Part shown: piece after piece, positions 17,263-26,361 of the stretch | Layout: every line of letters begins with the position of its first letter | Numbering within the stretch: position 1 is the stretch's first letter | From: Maricaulis maris_C | GTDB taxonomy: Bacteria; Pseudomonadota; Alphaproteobacteria; Caulobacterales; Maricaulaceae | Direction: 5' to 3' | Length of the DNA: 64,000 bases | Assembly: GCF_049116555.1 (NCBI RefSeq) | Contig: NZ_JAGDYT010000008.1 | Span: 310,001 to 374,000, forward strand | The notes under the pieces: generated by a model | Database searches by the model: none | Told to the model about the DNA's origin: nothing | What the model saw: the letters and a program-made list of their open reading frames with translations, nothing else | Position numbers and translations under genes: made by a program

Positions 17263-18183
17263 CTAGATCGCCTCGTCGGCCCAGAGTTCGGCCAGCCGGC
17301 GGGCAATGGCGATAGAGGGTGGCATGGCCGCGTCGGGATGGCGCCCGGCCAGCATGTCGCGCACCTCGTCCCGACTGAACCAGCGTGCCTGTTCCAGCTC
17401 GTGCGGATCGATGGTGATCGTGGCATCCAGGATGGGCGCGACGAGGCCGATCATCAACGAGGAGGGGAAGGGCCAGGGTTGCCCCATCACATAGCGGATG
17501 CCGGCAATGTCGGCCTTGACGCCGGCTTCTTCCTCGAGTTCACGGGCGCAGGCTTCTTCCAGTGTCTCGGCCGGTTCCACAAAGCCGGCCAGGGCCGACC
17601 ACATGCCTTCCGGCCAGGCTTCCTGGCGACCGAGCAGGCAGCGGTCTCCGTCCACGGCCAGCATGATCACGACCGGGTCGACGCGCGGATAGTGTTCGCT
17701 TTCGCAGCTGTCACAGACCCGGCGCGCACCGCCCGACTTTACACGGGTTGCTGCGCCGCAGGTCGCGCAAAAGCCATGGCGACCGTGCCAGGCGTGCAAG
17801 GCCTTGGCCTGGGCGTAGATCGCCGCCTCATCCTGGCTCAGGGCCATCGCGGCCTGGCGCGCGGGAAAAATCTCGGCATCCAGAGGCAATTGGTCGGCAC
17901 TGACCAGGGTGACGGCGAAACAGGGACTGCCCTTGTAATGACCCAGGAAGAGCGCCGTGGACATGTCGGCCTGTGGCGCGATCTCGGTGCGGCGAAACCA
18001 GTATAGCGCCGTGCCCCCTTGCAGGGCCGGGTCACCGTCCAGCGTGACCAGCCACCAGCCCTCATCACCGTTCAGCAAATCCGACAGCACCGCCTCATCG
18101 CGTCTCAGCAAGTCTCCACGATCAAGCGGAGATCCGGCAAACACCAGCGGGTCACGGCCGGCGAGGATGGAACGATCATTCAT
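17263..18183 (-). CDS. nudC: NADH pyrophosphatase (Nudix hydrolase)
   Basis: The protein has 306 residues. A zinc ribbon with four cysteines (CATCGAAT and CDSCESEHYPR) is followed by the Nudix box GFVEPAETLEEACARELEEEAG and then the NudC signature GQPWPFPSS. NudC splits NADH to NMNH and AMP and can remove NAD caps from RNA. The ATG at 18183 gives normal family length; the frame stays open 64 codons further without protein-like sequence. It lies divergent from a small gene with a possible Fur-type site in between. Confidence 0.88.
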   Translation of the reverse strand: MNDRSILAGRDPLVFAGSPLDRGDLLRRDEAVLSDLLNGDEGWWLVTLDGDPALQGGTALYWFRRTEIAPQADMSTALFLGHYKGSPCFAVTLVSADQLPLDAEIFPARQAAMALSQDEAAIYAQAKALHAWHGRHGFCATCGAATRVKSGGARRVCDSCESEHYPRVDPVVIMLAVDGDRCLLGRQEAWPEGMWSALAGFVEPAETLEEACARELEEEAGVKADIAGIRYVMGQPWPFPSSLMIGLVAPILDATITIDPHELEQARWFSRDEVRDMLAGRHPDAAMPPSIAIARRLAELWADEAI

Positions 18184-18288
18184 GGGCAGTATCCGTGCGC
18201 GGTGTGGTCTGGGTGCAGGCATAGATACGTTTGACCAGGCCTTCAACATGGTCTGCGTCCAGGCAGGGTGACGTCCGTCACTTGCTTT

Positions 18289-18307
18289 TGAGAATGAGTC
18301 GCAATTA
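18289..18307. promoter_or_regulatory. Possible Fur-type site upstream of a 79-residue protein gene
   Basis: TGAGAATGAGTCGCAATTA resembles Fur boxes of proteobacteria (GAGAATGA half, then CGCAATT). The inverted symmetry is imperfect. It lies 23 bases before the next gene, where it would block a promoter. Confidence 0.3.
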
Positions 18308-18329
18308 TATGGGGGCAGGAGGTATCGAT

Positions 18330-18569
18330 ATGGCTTGTAATTTTCATGGCAATGCCCGCGACGCGGCCGCGGCACCCGAAGCGGCGGCCCACGCCCGGAT
18401 CGCAGTCAGTGACTGGCTCGAAACCCAGGCCCGGGTGATCGGATACTGGCGCGATGTCCTGGTCGCGGCGGGCGGAAATCTGGCCCTGATCGAGGCCCTC
18501 GACGACCATGCCCGCTTCCTCGCCGAGGCTTCACATCGGGGTGAGGGCGAATTCCTGCAGACTCAATGA
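18330..18569 (+). CDS. Small uncharacterised protein (79 residues)
   Basis: This small alpha-helical protein is rich in Ala, with the segments ARIAVSDWLETQARVIGYWR and NLALIEALDDHARFLAEA. There is no signal peptide or membrane helix. A very good ribosome-binding site (AGGAGGT, spacing eight) fixes the start at this ATG and argues that the gene is real. The function is unknown. If the Fur-like site upstream is real, it would be iron-regulated. Confidence 0.6.
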   Translation: MACNFHGNARDAAAAPEAAAHARIAVSDWLETQARVIGYWRDVLVAAGGNLALIEALDDHARFLAEASHRGEGEFLQTQ

Positions 18570-18578
18570 CGCCACGCC

Positions 18579-18607
18579 TTGCACGCCAGCCTCAGGCACG
18601 CGATATA
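18579..18607 (+). promoter_or_regulatory. Promoter of the SRP RNA gene
   Basis: TTGCAC, 17 bases, GATATA. The -10 element ends about six bases before the first paired base of the RNA, which is the distance expected for a housekeeping sigma-factor promoter of a stable RNA. Confidence 0.6.
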
Positions 18608-18613
18608 GGGGGC

Positions 18614-18708
18614 GGAAGATCGGCGGTGGACGAGCGCCTCGCCAACCCGGTCAGATCCGGAAGGAAGCAGCCGTAACGAGTTTTGCTCGGGTCGCTGTCC
18701 GGTCTTCC
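18614..18708 (+). ncRNA. ffs: Signal recognition particle RNA (4.5S)
   Basis: The sequence has the complete small bacterial SRP RNA: 5' GGAAGA paired with 3' TCTTCC, and the conserved apical loop region with TCAGATCCGGAAGGAAGCAG followed by CCGTAACGAG, which binds the M domain of Ffh. Length is about 95 bases. Placement just before dnaX is the order seen in many alphaproteobacteria. The ends are set by the terminal stem and may be off by a few bases. Confidence 0.93.
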
Positions 18709-18776
18709 ACTTTACTCCGCCCCGCAGGCTCCGGCGACGGACGGCGGCCCTGGAACACCCGACCCGATGAGCTGTC

Positions 18777-20573
18777 ATGGATGATACGCCGCTCCCGACT
18801 GATGCCGACGGAGCGGGCGACGTCCTGATGCCCGGGCTCGATCTGCCCACGGACGGCCCGACACCGGGCTACCAGGTCCTGGCGCGCAAATACCGCCCGC
18901 ACACCTTTGAAGACCTGATCGGCCAGGACGCCATGGTGCGGACCCTGACCAATGCCTTTGCCGCCGGCCGGATCGCACACGCCTACATGCTCACCGGCGT
19001 GCGCGGCGTCGGCAAGACCACCACCGCGCGGTTGATTGCCCGAGCACTGAACTTCCAGACCGACGCGATTGATGCGCCGTCGATGACGCTGGGCGAAACC
19101 GGCCGTCATTGTGATGCCATCGCCCGCTCCGCCCATGTCGATGTCATGGAGATGGATGCCGCGTCGCGGACCGGGGTCGGCGATATCCGCGAAATCCTGG
19201 AAGGCGTGCGCTATGCCCCCGTCTCGGCGCGCTACAAGGTCTATATCATCGATGAGGTCCACATGCTCTCGACCTCGGCCTTCAACGCCTTGTTGAAGAC
19301 GCTCGAGGAACCGCCGGAGCATGCCAAATTCATCTTCGCGACGACGGAGATCCGAAAAGTCCCGGTGACGGTGCTGTCGCGTTGCCAGCGTTTTGACCTC
19401 AAGCGGATCGATCGCGACGTCCTGACCGACCATCTCGAGCGCATTTGCGGGCTCGAAAAAGCCTCGGTCGAGCGCGATGGCCTGTCCCTGATTGCCCGTG
19501 CCGCCGAGGGCTCGGTGCGGGATGCGCTCTCCCTGCTGGACCAGGCCATCGTCCAGGGCAGCGAGGCTGACGGACCGGTCAGCGCGCCGCAAATTCGCGA
19601 CATGCTGGGCCTGGCTGACAGGGCCCGCGTGCTCGACCTGCTCGAACAGACCCTGACCGGCAAGACGGCTGATGCCCTCGCCGAGCTGGAATCCCTGCAT
19701 GACGCCGGCGGCGACCCCGTCGTGATCACGCGTGACCTGCTGGACTATGTCCATGCCACAGCCCGGGTGAAGGCGGCCGGTCCCGGGGCTGATCTGGGCG
19801 AGGCTGCCGACACGGTGGCCCGGATTGTCGCCCTCGCCGAAAGCCTGTCCCTGGGTCAGCTGACCCGGATGTGGAAAATACTCCTGACCGGGCTCGATGA
19901 TGTCCGCGCTGCGCCCGATGCTCTGGCGGCGGCCGAAATGACGGTTCTGCGCCTGGCTGCGGCCGCGGCATTGCCCCCGCCAGAGGATGCGGCCCGATTG
20001 CTCGCCGGCCTGCCGCGCGCATCCGGTGCGACGGAGGCGCCGGGAAAGCCTGAGCCGGCCGCCGCGCCGGCCGCGCCGCCGGCTGCCGAACCGGTTGCAC
20101 ACCATCGCGCCCTCAACGCGCCGGAAGCCGCCAGCTCTGTCGAGCAGGATGCGCCGGCCATTTCCGGTCCCCAGACCTGGGAAGCCCTCATGGCGATGTT
20201 GCGCGAGAAGCGCGATATTGCCCTGCAGTCGGACATGGAGCGCCATGTTCGCCCGGCCGCCTTCAAGCCCGGTTCATTCAGCTTTCAGCCCCTGGAGGAC
20301 GCGCCGCGCGATCTCGCCCAGCGTCTGTCGCGGCGCCTTCTGGAATGGACCGGTGAACGCTGGATGATCCTGGCGGATGCGGGCCTGAAGGGCGGAGAGA
20401 CCTGGCATGAGCGCAAGCAGCGGCTGAAAGCGGAACGCCTCGAGGCGGCGCGCCGTGACCCGGCCGTCACCGAAGCCCTGCGGCTCTTCCCCGGCGCCGA
20501 GATCGTCGCCGTGCGCGACCCGGAGCCGCGCGATGACACAGACAACACGGAAACAACGGAGAAACGCGCATGA
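18777..20573 (+). CDS. dnaX: DNA polymerase III subunits gamma and tau
   Basis: The 598-residue clamp-loader ATPase has QVLARKYRPHTFEDLIGQD, Walker A GVRGVGKTT (about residues 74-82), Walker B YIIDEVHMLS, and sensor regions TLEEPPEHAKFIFATTE and LSRCQRFDLKRI. The usual four-cysteine zinc module between Walker A and B is absent; only the Cys of GRHCDAI remains. The C-terminal third carries a Pro/Ala-rich linker and a tau-type polymerase-binding domain. No obvious slippery frameshift sequence was seen. The stop overlaps ybaB by ATGA. Confidence 0.95.
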   Translation: MDDTPLPTDADGAGDVLMPGLDLPTDGPTPGYQVLARKYRPHTFEDLIGQDAMVRTLTNAFAAGRIAHAYMLTGVRGVGKTTTARLIARALNFQTDAIDAPSMTLGETGRHCDAIARSAHVDVMEMDAASRTGVGDIREILEGVRYAPVSARYKVYIIDEVHMLSTSAFNALLKTLEEPPEHAKFIFATTEIRKVPVTVLSRCQRFDLKRIDRDVLTDHLERICGLEKASVERDGLSLIARAAEGSVRDALSLLDQAIVQGSEADGPVSAPQIRDMLGLADRARVLDLLEQTLTGKTADALAELESLHDAGGDPVVITRDLLDYVHATARVKAAGPGADLGEAADTVARIVALAESLSLGQLTRMWKILLTGLDDVRAAPDALAAAEMTVLRLAAAAALPPPEDAARLLAGLPRASGATEAPGKPEPAAAPAAPPAAEPVAHHRALNAPEAASSVEQDAPAISGPQTWEALMAMLREKRDIALQSDMERHVRPAAFKPGSFSFQPLEDAPRDLAQRLSRRLLEWTGERWMILADAGLKGGETWHERKQRLKAERLEAARRDPAVTEALRLFPGAEIVAVRDPEPRDDTDNTETTEKRA

Positions 20574-20893
20574 AGGACCTGATGGGCCTGATGAAGCAGG
20601 CGCAGGCCATGCAGGAGAAGATGACCGAGGCCCAGGCCCGGCTCGACGAGACGCAGGTTGTCGGAGAGGCCGGCGCCGGTCTGGTCAAGGTCGTGCTGAC
20701 CGCCAAGGGTGACATGATCTCGGTTGATCTCGACAAGAGCATCATGGATCCGGAAGAGCCAGAAATCCTCGAGGATCTGCTCAAGGCCGCCCATGCCGAC
20801 GCCCGTCGCAAGGGCGAGGCCGCACAGCAGGAAGTCCTGAAGGATGCGGCCGGTGGCCTGCAATTGCCGCCCGGCATGCAGATGCCCTTCTAG
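20570..20893 (+). CDS. YbaB/EbfC family nucleoid-associated protein
   Basis: The 107-residue protein has MKDLMGLMKQAQAMQEKM at the start and the core VVGEAGAGLVKVVLTAKG-type strands, followed by acidic DPEEPEILEDLLKAAHADA. EbfC homologues form tweezer-shaped dimers that bind DNA. The dnaX-ybaB-recR order is conserved in most bacteria and makes the assignment safe. Confidence 0.93.
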   Translation: MKDLMGLMKQAQAMQEKMTEAQARLDETQVVGEAGAGLVKVVLTAKGDMISVDLDKSIMDPEEPEILEDLLKAAHADARRKGEAAQQEVLKDAAGGLQLPPGMQMPF

Positions 20894-20907
20894 CGCCCGG
20901 CCCGCTG

Positions 20908-21513
20908 ATGAAATCCGCCTCCGCCGGCCCCGAAATCGAGAGACTGATCACCCTGCTGGCCAAGTTGCCGGGCCTTGGCCCGCGCTCGGCACGGCGGGCG
21001 GCCCTGCATCTGCTCGGCAAGAAAGACGCGTTGATGCGTCCACTGGCTGATGCGCTGGCCGATGCCGCGGACAAGATCCGCGCCTGCGCTGAGTGCGGCA
21101 ATCTCGATGTGGCAGACCCGTGCACGGTCTGTGCCGCTCCCAACCGGCTCGAGAGCGCCATCTGTGTCGTCGAGACGGTGGGTGACCTCTGGGCGCTGGA
21201 ACGGGCCGGCGCATTCAAGGGACGCTATCATGTCCTTGGCGGCGTGTTGTCGGCGCTGGATGGTGTGCGTCCGGAAGACCTCAATATCGCCAAGCTGGTC
21301 GAACGGGCGGCGCGCGAGGAGGTCAGCGAGATCGTCCTCGCCCTCAATGCCACGGTCGATGGCCAGACGACGGCGCATTATCTCGCCGACCGGATGGCGG
21401 ATTGTTCTGTCTCCATCACCTCACTGGCGCGTGGCGTCCCGGTCGGCGGCGAGCTCGACTATCTTGATGACGGGACTCTGGCCGCCGCCTTTCGCAGCCG
21501 CTCAAGCGTCTGA
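20908..21513 (+). CDS. recR: Recombination mediator RecR
   Basis: At 201 residues the protein has the family's normal length. A helix-hairpin-helix (LPGLGPRSARRAALHLL), the zinc finger with CAECGNLDVADPCTVC, and the Toprim domain (ICVVETVGDLWALERAGAFKG and later EIVLALNATVDG) are all present. RecR works with RecF and RecO to load RecA on gapped DNA. It lies 14 bases after ybaB in the same operon. Confidence 0.95.
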   Translation: MKSASAGPEIERLITLLAKLPGLGPRSARRAALHLLGKKDALMRPLADALADAADKIRACAECGNLDVADPCTVCAAPNRLESAICVVETVGDLWALERAGAFKGRYHVLGGVLSALDGVRPEDLNIAKLVERAAREEVSEIVLALNATVDGQTTAHYLADRMADCSVSITSLARGVPVGGELDYLDDGTLAAAFRSRSSV

Positions 21514-21593
21514 ATCCACAAACTATTGTCGATTTATCCTGTCCAAGGGACAAATTCGATCTACTCTCTTCCAGGCTTTCGGGGGAGAGGGGC

Positions 21594-22322
21594 GTGGAAA
21601 CAGCACCGCATCATTCGAATTTTGACATGCCGCCGGACCGGGTGACACGTCGCGCCTTCATTCTGTTCTTCTGCGTCGGCCTGTTCATGGTCTCCCTGGT
21701 TCTCGCGGCCATCACGGCCGTCAAGATCCAGGCTTTCCATTTCGGACCGCTGACAGTGCTGGTACCGGCCGGGACCATCGCCTTCGGGCTGACCTACCTG
21801 GCAACGGATGTCATCTCGGAAGTCTGGGGACGTGGCTACGCGCTCTGCGTTGTCTTCTCGGGCCTGCTGATGCGCTTCCTGATTCTCATCCTGTTGCTCT
21901 ATGCGATGCATGCCGAGGATGTGATCCCTTTCATCACGGTCGGCGGGAACTGGACAGAGACCCAACAGGCGGCCTTCGTCGAGGTCTTCTCGTCCGGCAA
22001 TCGCACGAATTTTGCCGGCATGGTGGCCTTTGGCGTCAGCGCGCTGGCGGATGTCCTGATCTTCCATCATTTGCGTCAACGAGATGCCGGCAAGAACCGG
22101 CTTTGGCTGCGCAATAATATCTCGACCATGGTGTCGCAGACGGTCAACAGCGCCATCTTCATCTCGGTCGCCTTTGCCGGCGTCCAGACCTGGTCGGTAA
22201 TTGGCAGCCTGATTCTCGGTCAGGTTATCGTGAAGCTGTCAGTGGCCGCCTTTGACACGCCGATCGTCTATCTTCTGCGCAATATCGCGGAAGGTCGGAA
22301 ACTGACGGATCTTCGCGGCTAA
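21594..22322 (+). CDS. Queuosine precursor transporter (YhhQ/VUT family)
   Basis: This 242-residue integral membrane protein has six predicted helices and family marks FGLTYLATDVISEVWGR and NNISTMVSQTVNSAIFI. Such proteins import preQ0/preQ1 or queuine for modification of tRNA wobble positions. The GTG start has GGGGGAGAGG upstream; an ATG eleven codons later lacks such a site. No preQ1 riboswitch was recognised in the 80 bases before the gene. Confidence 0.85.
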   Translation: METAPHHSNFDMPPDRVTRRAFILFFCVGLFMVSLVLAAITAVKIQAFHFGPLTVLVPAGTIAFGLTYLATDVISEVWGRGYALCVVFSGLLMRFLILILLLYAMHAEDVIPFITVGGNWTETQQAAFVEVFSSGNRTNFAGMVAFGVSALADVLIFHHLRQRDAGKNRLWLRNNISTMVSQTVNSAIFISVAFAGVQTWSVIGSLILGQVIVKLSVAAFDTPIVYLLRNIAEGRKLTDLRG

Positions 22323-22338
22323 TCCGGACCGGGATTGG

Positions 22339-23466
22339 TCAGGGAATGACGGGCGTGAGGCGCAACAGGGCGCCATCGCGATCATCGGTCAGCAGGTAGA
22401 GATAGCCGTCTGCGCCGTTGGCCACATCCCGAATACGAGCGCCGAAATCTTCCAGCAGGCTTTCCGTCGCGATGATGCGGTCACCGTCGATTTCCAGTCG
22501 GACCAGGCGCCGGCTGACGAGGCCTCCGACGAAGGCGTCTCCCTGCCAGTTCTCGAAGGCGTCGCCGTCATAGAAGGCGAGGCCTGACGGGGCGATGGAC
22601 GGGTCCCAATACCAGATCGGTTGTTCCAGACCCTCGCCATGGGTGGCGTCCGAGATCGGCGTGCCGTCATAATTCATGCCATAGGTGACCAGCGGCCAGC
22701 CATAATTGCGCCCGGGAGTGATCAGATTGATCTCGTCGCCGCCACGCGCGCCATGTTCGTGCGCCCAGACCGAACCGGTCTGCGGATTGAGGGCAATACC
22801 CTGGACATTGCGGTGACCATAGGAATGGATTTCCGGCAAGGCGCCGCTCAGAGACACGAAGGCATTGTCGAACGGTACGCTGCCATCATCATTGAGGCGA
22901 ATGATCGTCCCGAGATGATTGCCGAGATTCTGGGCCTCCTGGCGGTAGAGCCCGCCTTCGCCGAGGGTCAGCATCAGGGTTCCGTCGGCCAGGAAGATGA
23001 CGCGGCCGCCAAAATGCATGCCGCGATCCTTGTCGACATTCACGCGAAACAGGGTCTCCACCGCCTCGAGAGCGGTCGCATCGGCGTTCAGCCGACCGCG
23101 GGCGAGGGCCGTGTGATTGCGATCACTGCGTCCGGCGCTGTAGGCGAAATAAAGCAGCCGATTGGTCTCGAACTCCGGATGCACAGCAAGGCCAAGCAGA
23201 CCGCCCTGACGATTGGCCAATATGTCCGGCAGGCCGGCGATCTCGGCTTCGCGCAGCGCGCCGTCCTCGATCAGGCGCAGCCGGCCGGGCCGTTCGGAGA
23301 CCAGCATATTGCCGTCCGGCATGACGGCGATCGACCAGGGGTATTCCAGCCCGTCAGCGACCGTCACGACGGTGAAGTCGGCCTGCCGTGTCTCGAATAT
23401 GGCGTTTTGTGCCTCACCCGACGCGGTCAGGGCAATCATGGCGGCCAACGCTGTGAAGACGCGCAT
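22339..23466 (-). CDS. PQQ-dependent sugar dehydrogenase, secreted (YliI-like)
   Basis: This 375-residue protein has a signal peptide (MRVFTALAAMIALTASGEAQ) and the soluble glucose dehydrogenase beta-propeller. Marks include LEYPWSIAVMPDGNMLVSERPGRL, GGRVIFLADGTLMLTLGE, SYGHRNVQGIALNP and EHGARGGDEINLITPGRNYGWP. The enzyme oxidises aldose sugars in the periplasm with pyrroloquinoline quinone. A start seven codons upstream is possible; the chosen ATG has GGGAG eight bases before it. No PQQ biosynthesis genes are in the window. Confidence 0.87.
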   Translation of the reverse strand: MRVFTALAAMIALTASGEAQNAIFETRQADFTVVTVADGLEYPWSIAVMPDGNMLVSERPGRLRLIEDGALREAEIAGLPDILANRQGGLLGLAVHPEFETNRLLYFAYSAGRSDRNHTALARGRLNADATALEAVETLFRVNVDKDRGMHFGGRVIFLADGTLMLTLGEGGLYRQEAQNLGNHLGTIIRLNDDGSVPFDNAFVSLSGALPEIHSYGHRNVQGIALNPQTGSVWAHEHGARGGDEINLITPGRNYGWPLVTYGMNYDGTPISDATHGEGLEQPIWYWDPSIAPSGLAFYDGDAFENWQGDAFVGGLVSRRLVRLEIDGDRIIATESLLEDFGARIRDVANGADGYLYLLTDDRDGALLRLTPVIP

Positions 23467-23569
23467 CGTGTTACTCCCTCTCTGCATCGGGACGGAACAC
23501 GAGATTAGCGCACTTGCGCGCCGACGGCAGGGGCGACGGCATCAAAACCTGCAAATTCAGGAAACGTCG

Positions 23570-24688
23570 TTAAAACGCGATGGATCCCGCGAAGCTCGCG
23601 AGGCGTGGGGCCAGCTGCGGCTGGAAGGCGCTGACCTGAGCCCAGCGTCGACGCAAGCGACCCGGCAATTCGCCGAGTTTCCCCGGGGCCCGTTCCGCCA
23701 CCTGTTCGGTCATCTCCCAGGTCCGGATGCCCAGGGCCGCCAGGCCCGGCGCCAGAACGCGACCGGGCGCGAGCGACGCGGTGTCGTTGGCGTAGTATTT
23801 CTTGTAGTGATCGCCACCACTGCCCAGATCGATCCGGCGCAGGCCCCGTTCATGCGCCTGTTCCATCAGCCCGTGCAGCAAAAGCAGGCCCGGTGAATAG
23901 CGCGATAATTCCGGATCATAGGCCGGGAACCAGGAATGGTAGATGTCGGCGCCCACGAGACCGAACTCGACCGCGGCCAGCCGGTCACCGAACCAGAGCG
24001 CGGCGGTCAGGCCGGAAAATTCCTGCCCTTCACGGCGACGCAGGTCGCGCAGCACACGCTGGACCCAGTCAATCCCGAAGACGTTGAGCTTGCCGGTATC
24101 GCGATACTGGTTCTGCTTCCACTCGGCGAGCGCGTTGAAGGCGGTTCCGTCCGGATCACCGAGAGTGACACGCATCGGTCCGAAATCGCGCTCCGCGGCA
24201 CGGGCCCGTCGGGCCGCTTTCTTGAAATGATCCTTGTGGAGCGCCTTGCGGTCCGCGAGGAAGGCCGCGCCGTCCGTGCCCAGATCAGCGATATGGCTGC
24301 AGGTAGTGGCCGCCGGTGACGGATCAGCGCTCTCTGTCGGCTGGTGCCAATTGTCGAAGACCAGAGCGGACCCGCCCGCAGCACGAACCAGCGCCTTGCG
24401 GGCAATGCGGCCAGGCTCGGCGGCAATCACGCCCTGATAATCGCTCATCGGTGCGCCGATCGGACGGACAATGCCGCCATGGGCGGTGTGATGCGGGAAG
24501 AATCCGATCGTTTCGCCATGCTCCTCGATCACGGCGACGCGCACATCGGGTCGGGTCCGGGCCACGGTTTCAGCGAATTCAAATCGGAAATAGGGGCTGA
24601 TGAGCTTGCCATTCGGGCACGCCCAGCGATTCCATTGCACGATCTGCTTCGCGGAAATGTCCTCGATTGAAACGATTTGGATCTGCAC
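23570..24688 (-). CDS. GNAT-fold acyltransferase (CelD/BcsL-like)
   Basis: The 372-residue protein has two GNAT-like halves. The C-terminal half fits the Acetyltransf_6 family: FKKAARRARAAERDFG, ALWFGDRLAAVEFGLV and SRYSPGLLLLHGLMEQAHERG followed by a Tyr/Lys segment (DHYKKYYAN). Relatives act in exopolysaccharide or cell-envelope modification. The start is a GTG behind GGGAGG; the frame is open 35 codons further but only the GTG has a ribosome-binding site. The substrate is unknown. It is divergent from rmuC. Confidence 0.75.
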   Translation of the reverse strand: MQIQIVSIEDISAKQIVQWNRWACPNGKLISPYFRFEFAETVARTRPDVRVAVIEEHGETIGFFPHHTAHGGIVRPIGAPMSDYQGVIAAEPGRIARKALVRAAGGSALVFDNWHQPTESADPSPAATTCSHIADLGTDGAAFLADRKALHKDHFKKAARRARAAERDFGPMRVTLGDPDGTAFNALAEWKQNQYRDTGKLNVFGIDWVQRVLRDLRRREGQEFSGLTAALWFGDRLAAVEFGLVGADIYHSWFPAYDPELSRYSPGLLLLHGLMEQAHERGLRRIDLGSGGDHYKKYYANDTASLAPGRVLAPGLAALGIRTWEMTEQVAERAPGKLGELPGRLRRRWAQVSAFQPQLAPRLASFAGSIAF

Positions 24689-24875
24689 GATGTCCCTCCC
24701 GACACGTTCCCTGCTTTCCAAGCAAGGTGCGGGCCGTTTTGGGGCCTGGCCCTTGATTGGGGTGACCGGTTTTGTCTGCGGCGCGTGACACACTGTCGGC
24801 GAAGGCGGTCTGCCAGCTGGCCGCTGCGACCCGACTCATCCAGAATGTCCTGCAATCAGGAAGGCGACAGACACC

Positions 24876-26330
24876 GTGACCCTCACCGATATCTCCCCGG
24901 AAACCTGGCTTGTTCTGGCCGGAATGGCCGTCCTCCTTGGCGTGATGCTCGTGGTCTGGCTGCGTCCGCGCGGCGCGGCGTCCGAAGCGGGCCCGGATCC
25001 GGAACTGGAACGGCTGCGCGCGGAGCGCGATGACTGGCGCACGCGTCAGGAAGAGGGCGCGGCGGCGCTGGCCTCGGCACGCGAAGCTTTGGCGCGCCTG
25101 GAAGGCGTGACCGCGGAGCGAGACGGTCTGCGCACCAAGCTGGAAACGGTGACCGAGGAGCGCAACAGCCTCAATGCCCGTCATGAATCCCTGAAGACCG
25201 AGCATGACGCCACCCAGCGCCATCACGGTGAGAAACTGGCTGAGCTCGAGAAGGCACGCGAGCGTCTCAGCGAGCAATTCAAGCTGACGGCGAATGACAT
25301 ACTCAAGGCGTCCGGGGCCGAATTGAACAAGCAGAGCACCGAGAACCTGCAGACCCTGCTCAAACCCCTGCGTGAGCAATTGTCGGAATTTCGCACCAAG
25401 GTCGAGACCGATGCCAAGGAGCGTCATGGCCATGCCGGCGAGATCAAGCAATTGATGGAAACCGTGCGCAAGGATGCGGCGCGGATGTCGGATGATGCGC
25501 AGAAGCTGGCCAACGCGCTGCGCTCCTCGTCCAAGGTCCAGGGCGATTGGGGCGAGATGGTTCTGGCGAGCATTCTTGAGCGCGCCGGCCTGCGCGAGAA
25601 TGAGCACTATGTGACCCAGTCGACCGAGCGCAATGACGAGGGTGCGCTCCTGCGTCCTGACGTGATCGTTGAAATGCCGGGCAGCCATCGCCTCGTTATC
25701 GACTCCAAGGTCTCGCTCACCGCCTTCGAACGGTGCGTGAATGCCGAGGATGACGAGGCCCGCAATGCGGCTTTGAAACAGCACCTCGCCTCGGTGCGGG
25801 CGCATATCAAGGCGCTGGGCGAGAAGGATTATGCCAAGCTCTATGAGGGCGTGAATTTCACCCTCATGTTCATTCCGCTGGAGGGCGCGGCGTCGCTGGC
25901 CCTGCAGAATGATCCCGAATTGTCGAGCTATGCCTGGGATCGCAATGTCATGATCGCCACACCGACCACGCTGATGATGGCGATGCGGACGGTTGGCAAT
26001 CTGTGGACGATCGACCGCCAGAATCGTCATGCCATCGACATCGCTGACCGTGCCGGAGCGCTTTATGACAAGTTCGAGGGTTTTGTCGGCGACCTGGAAA
26101 CCGTCGGCAAGCGGATCGATGGCGCGAAGGATGCCTGGGCCGCGGCCAAGGGCAAGCTGGTCGAGGGACGTGGCAATCTCGTGCGCCAGACCGAAATGCT
26201 CAAATCGCTCGGCGCCAATGCCCGCAAATCCCTGCCGGCCGAGTATCTCGATGCGGCCGGCGCGGAAGAGGCAGAGACGGACGGGACGCCCAAGCCTGCT
26301 CTGACAGCTCCGGAAGCGGTCGATTCTTGA
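24876..26330 (+). CDS. rmuC: DNA recombination protein RmuC
   Basis: The 484-residue protein has an N-terminal membrane anchor (residues 10-28), a long coiled coil (about 45-190), and the RmuC nuclease-like core with QGDWGEMVLASILERAGL, RPDVIVEMPGSHRLVIDSKVSL and FTLMFIPLEGA. RmuC limits recombination at inverted repeats. The start is GTG with AGGAAGG upstream. The peptide deformylase gene follows 31 bases later, probably co-transcribed. Confidence 0.9.
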   Translation: MTLTDISPETWLVLAGMAVLLGVMLVVWLRPRGAASEAGPDPELERLRAERDDWRTRQEEGAAALASAREALARLEGVTAERDGLRTKLETVTEERNSLNARHESLKTEHDATQRHHGEKLAELEKARERLSEQFKLTANDILKASGAELNKQSTENLQTLLKPLREQLSEFRTKVETDAKERHGHAGEIKQLMETVRKDAARMSDDAQKLANALRSSSKVQGDWGEMVLASILERAGLRENEHYVTQSTERNDEGALLRPDVIVEMPGSHRLVIDSKVSLTAFERCVNAEDDEARNAALKQHLASVRAHIKALGEKDYAKLYEGVNFTLMFIPLEGAASLALQNDPELSSYAWDRNVMIATPTTLMMAMRTVGNLWTIDRQNRHAIDIADRAGALYDKFEGFVGDLETVGKRIDGAKDAWAAAKGKLVEGRGNLVRQTEMLKSLGANARKSLPAEYLDAAGAEEAETDGTPKPALTAPEAVDS

Positions 26331-26361
26331 TCCTTTAAGCGTGCACGACTATCTAGGGTTC

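Noticed and set aside
18651..20246. Minus-strand open frame of 531 codons opposite dnaX
   Set aside because: It covers the SRP RNA end and dnaX and has no recognisable domain.
18777..20573. Programmed frameshift for gamma subunit in dnaX
   Set aside because: No A-rich slippery heptamer with a following hairpin was seen.
21514..21593. preQ1 riboswitch before the queuosine precursor transporter
   Set aside because: No conserved preQ1 aptamer core or pseudoknot pattern could be drawn in the 80 bases.
24579..26030. Minus-strand open frame of 483 codons opposite rmuC
   Set aside because: RmuC is unmistakable on the plus strand; the antisense frame is a by-product of its codon bias.
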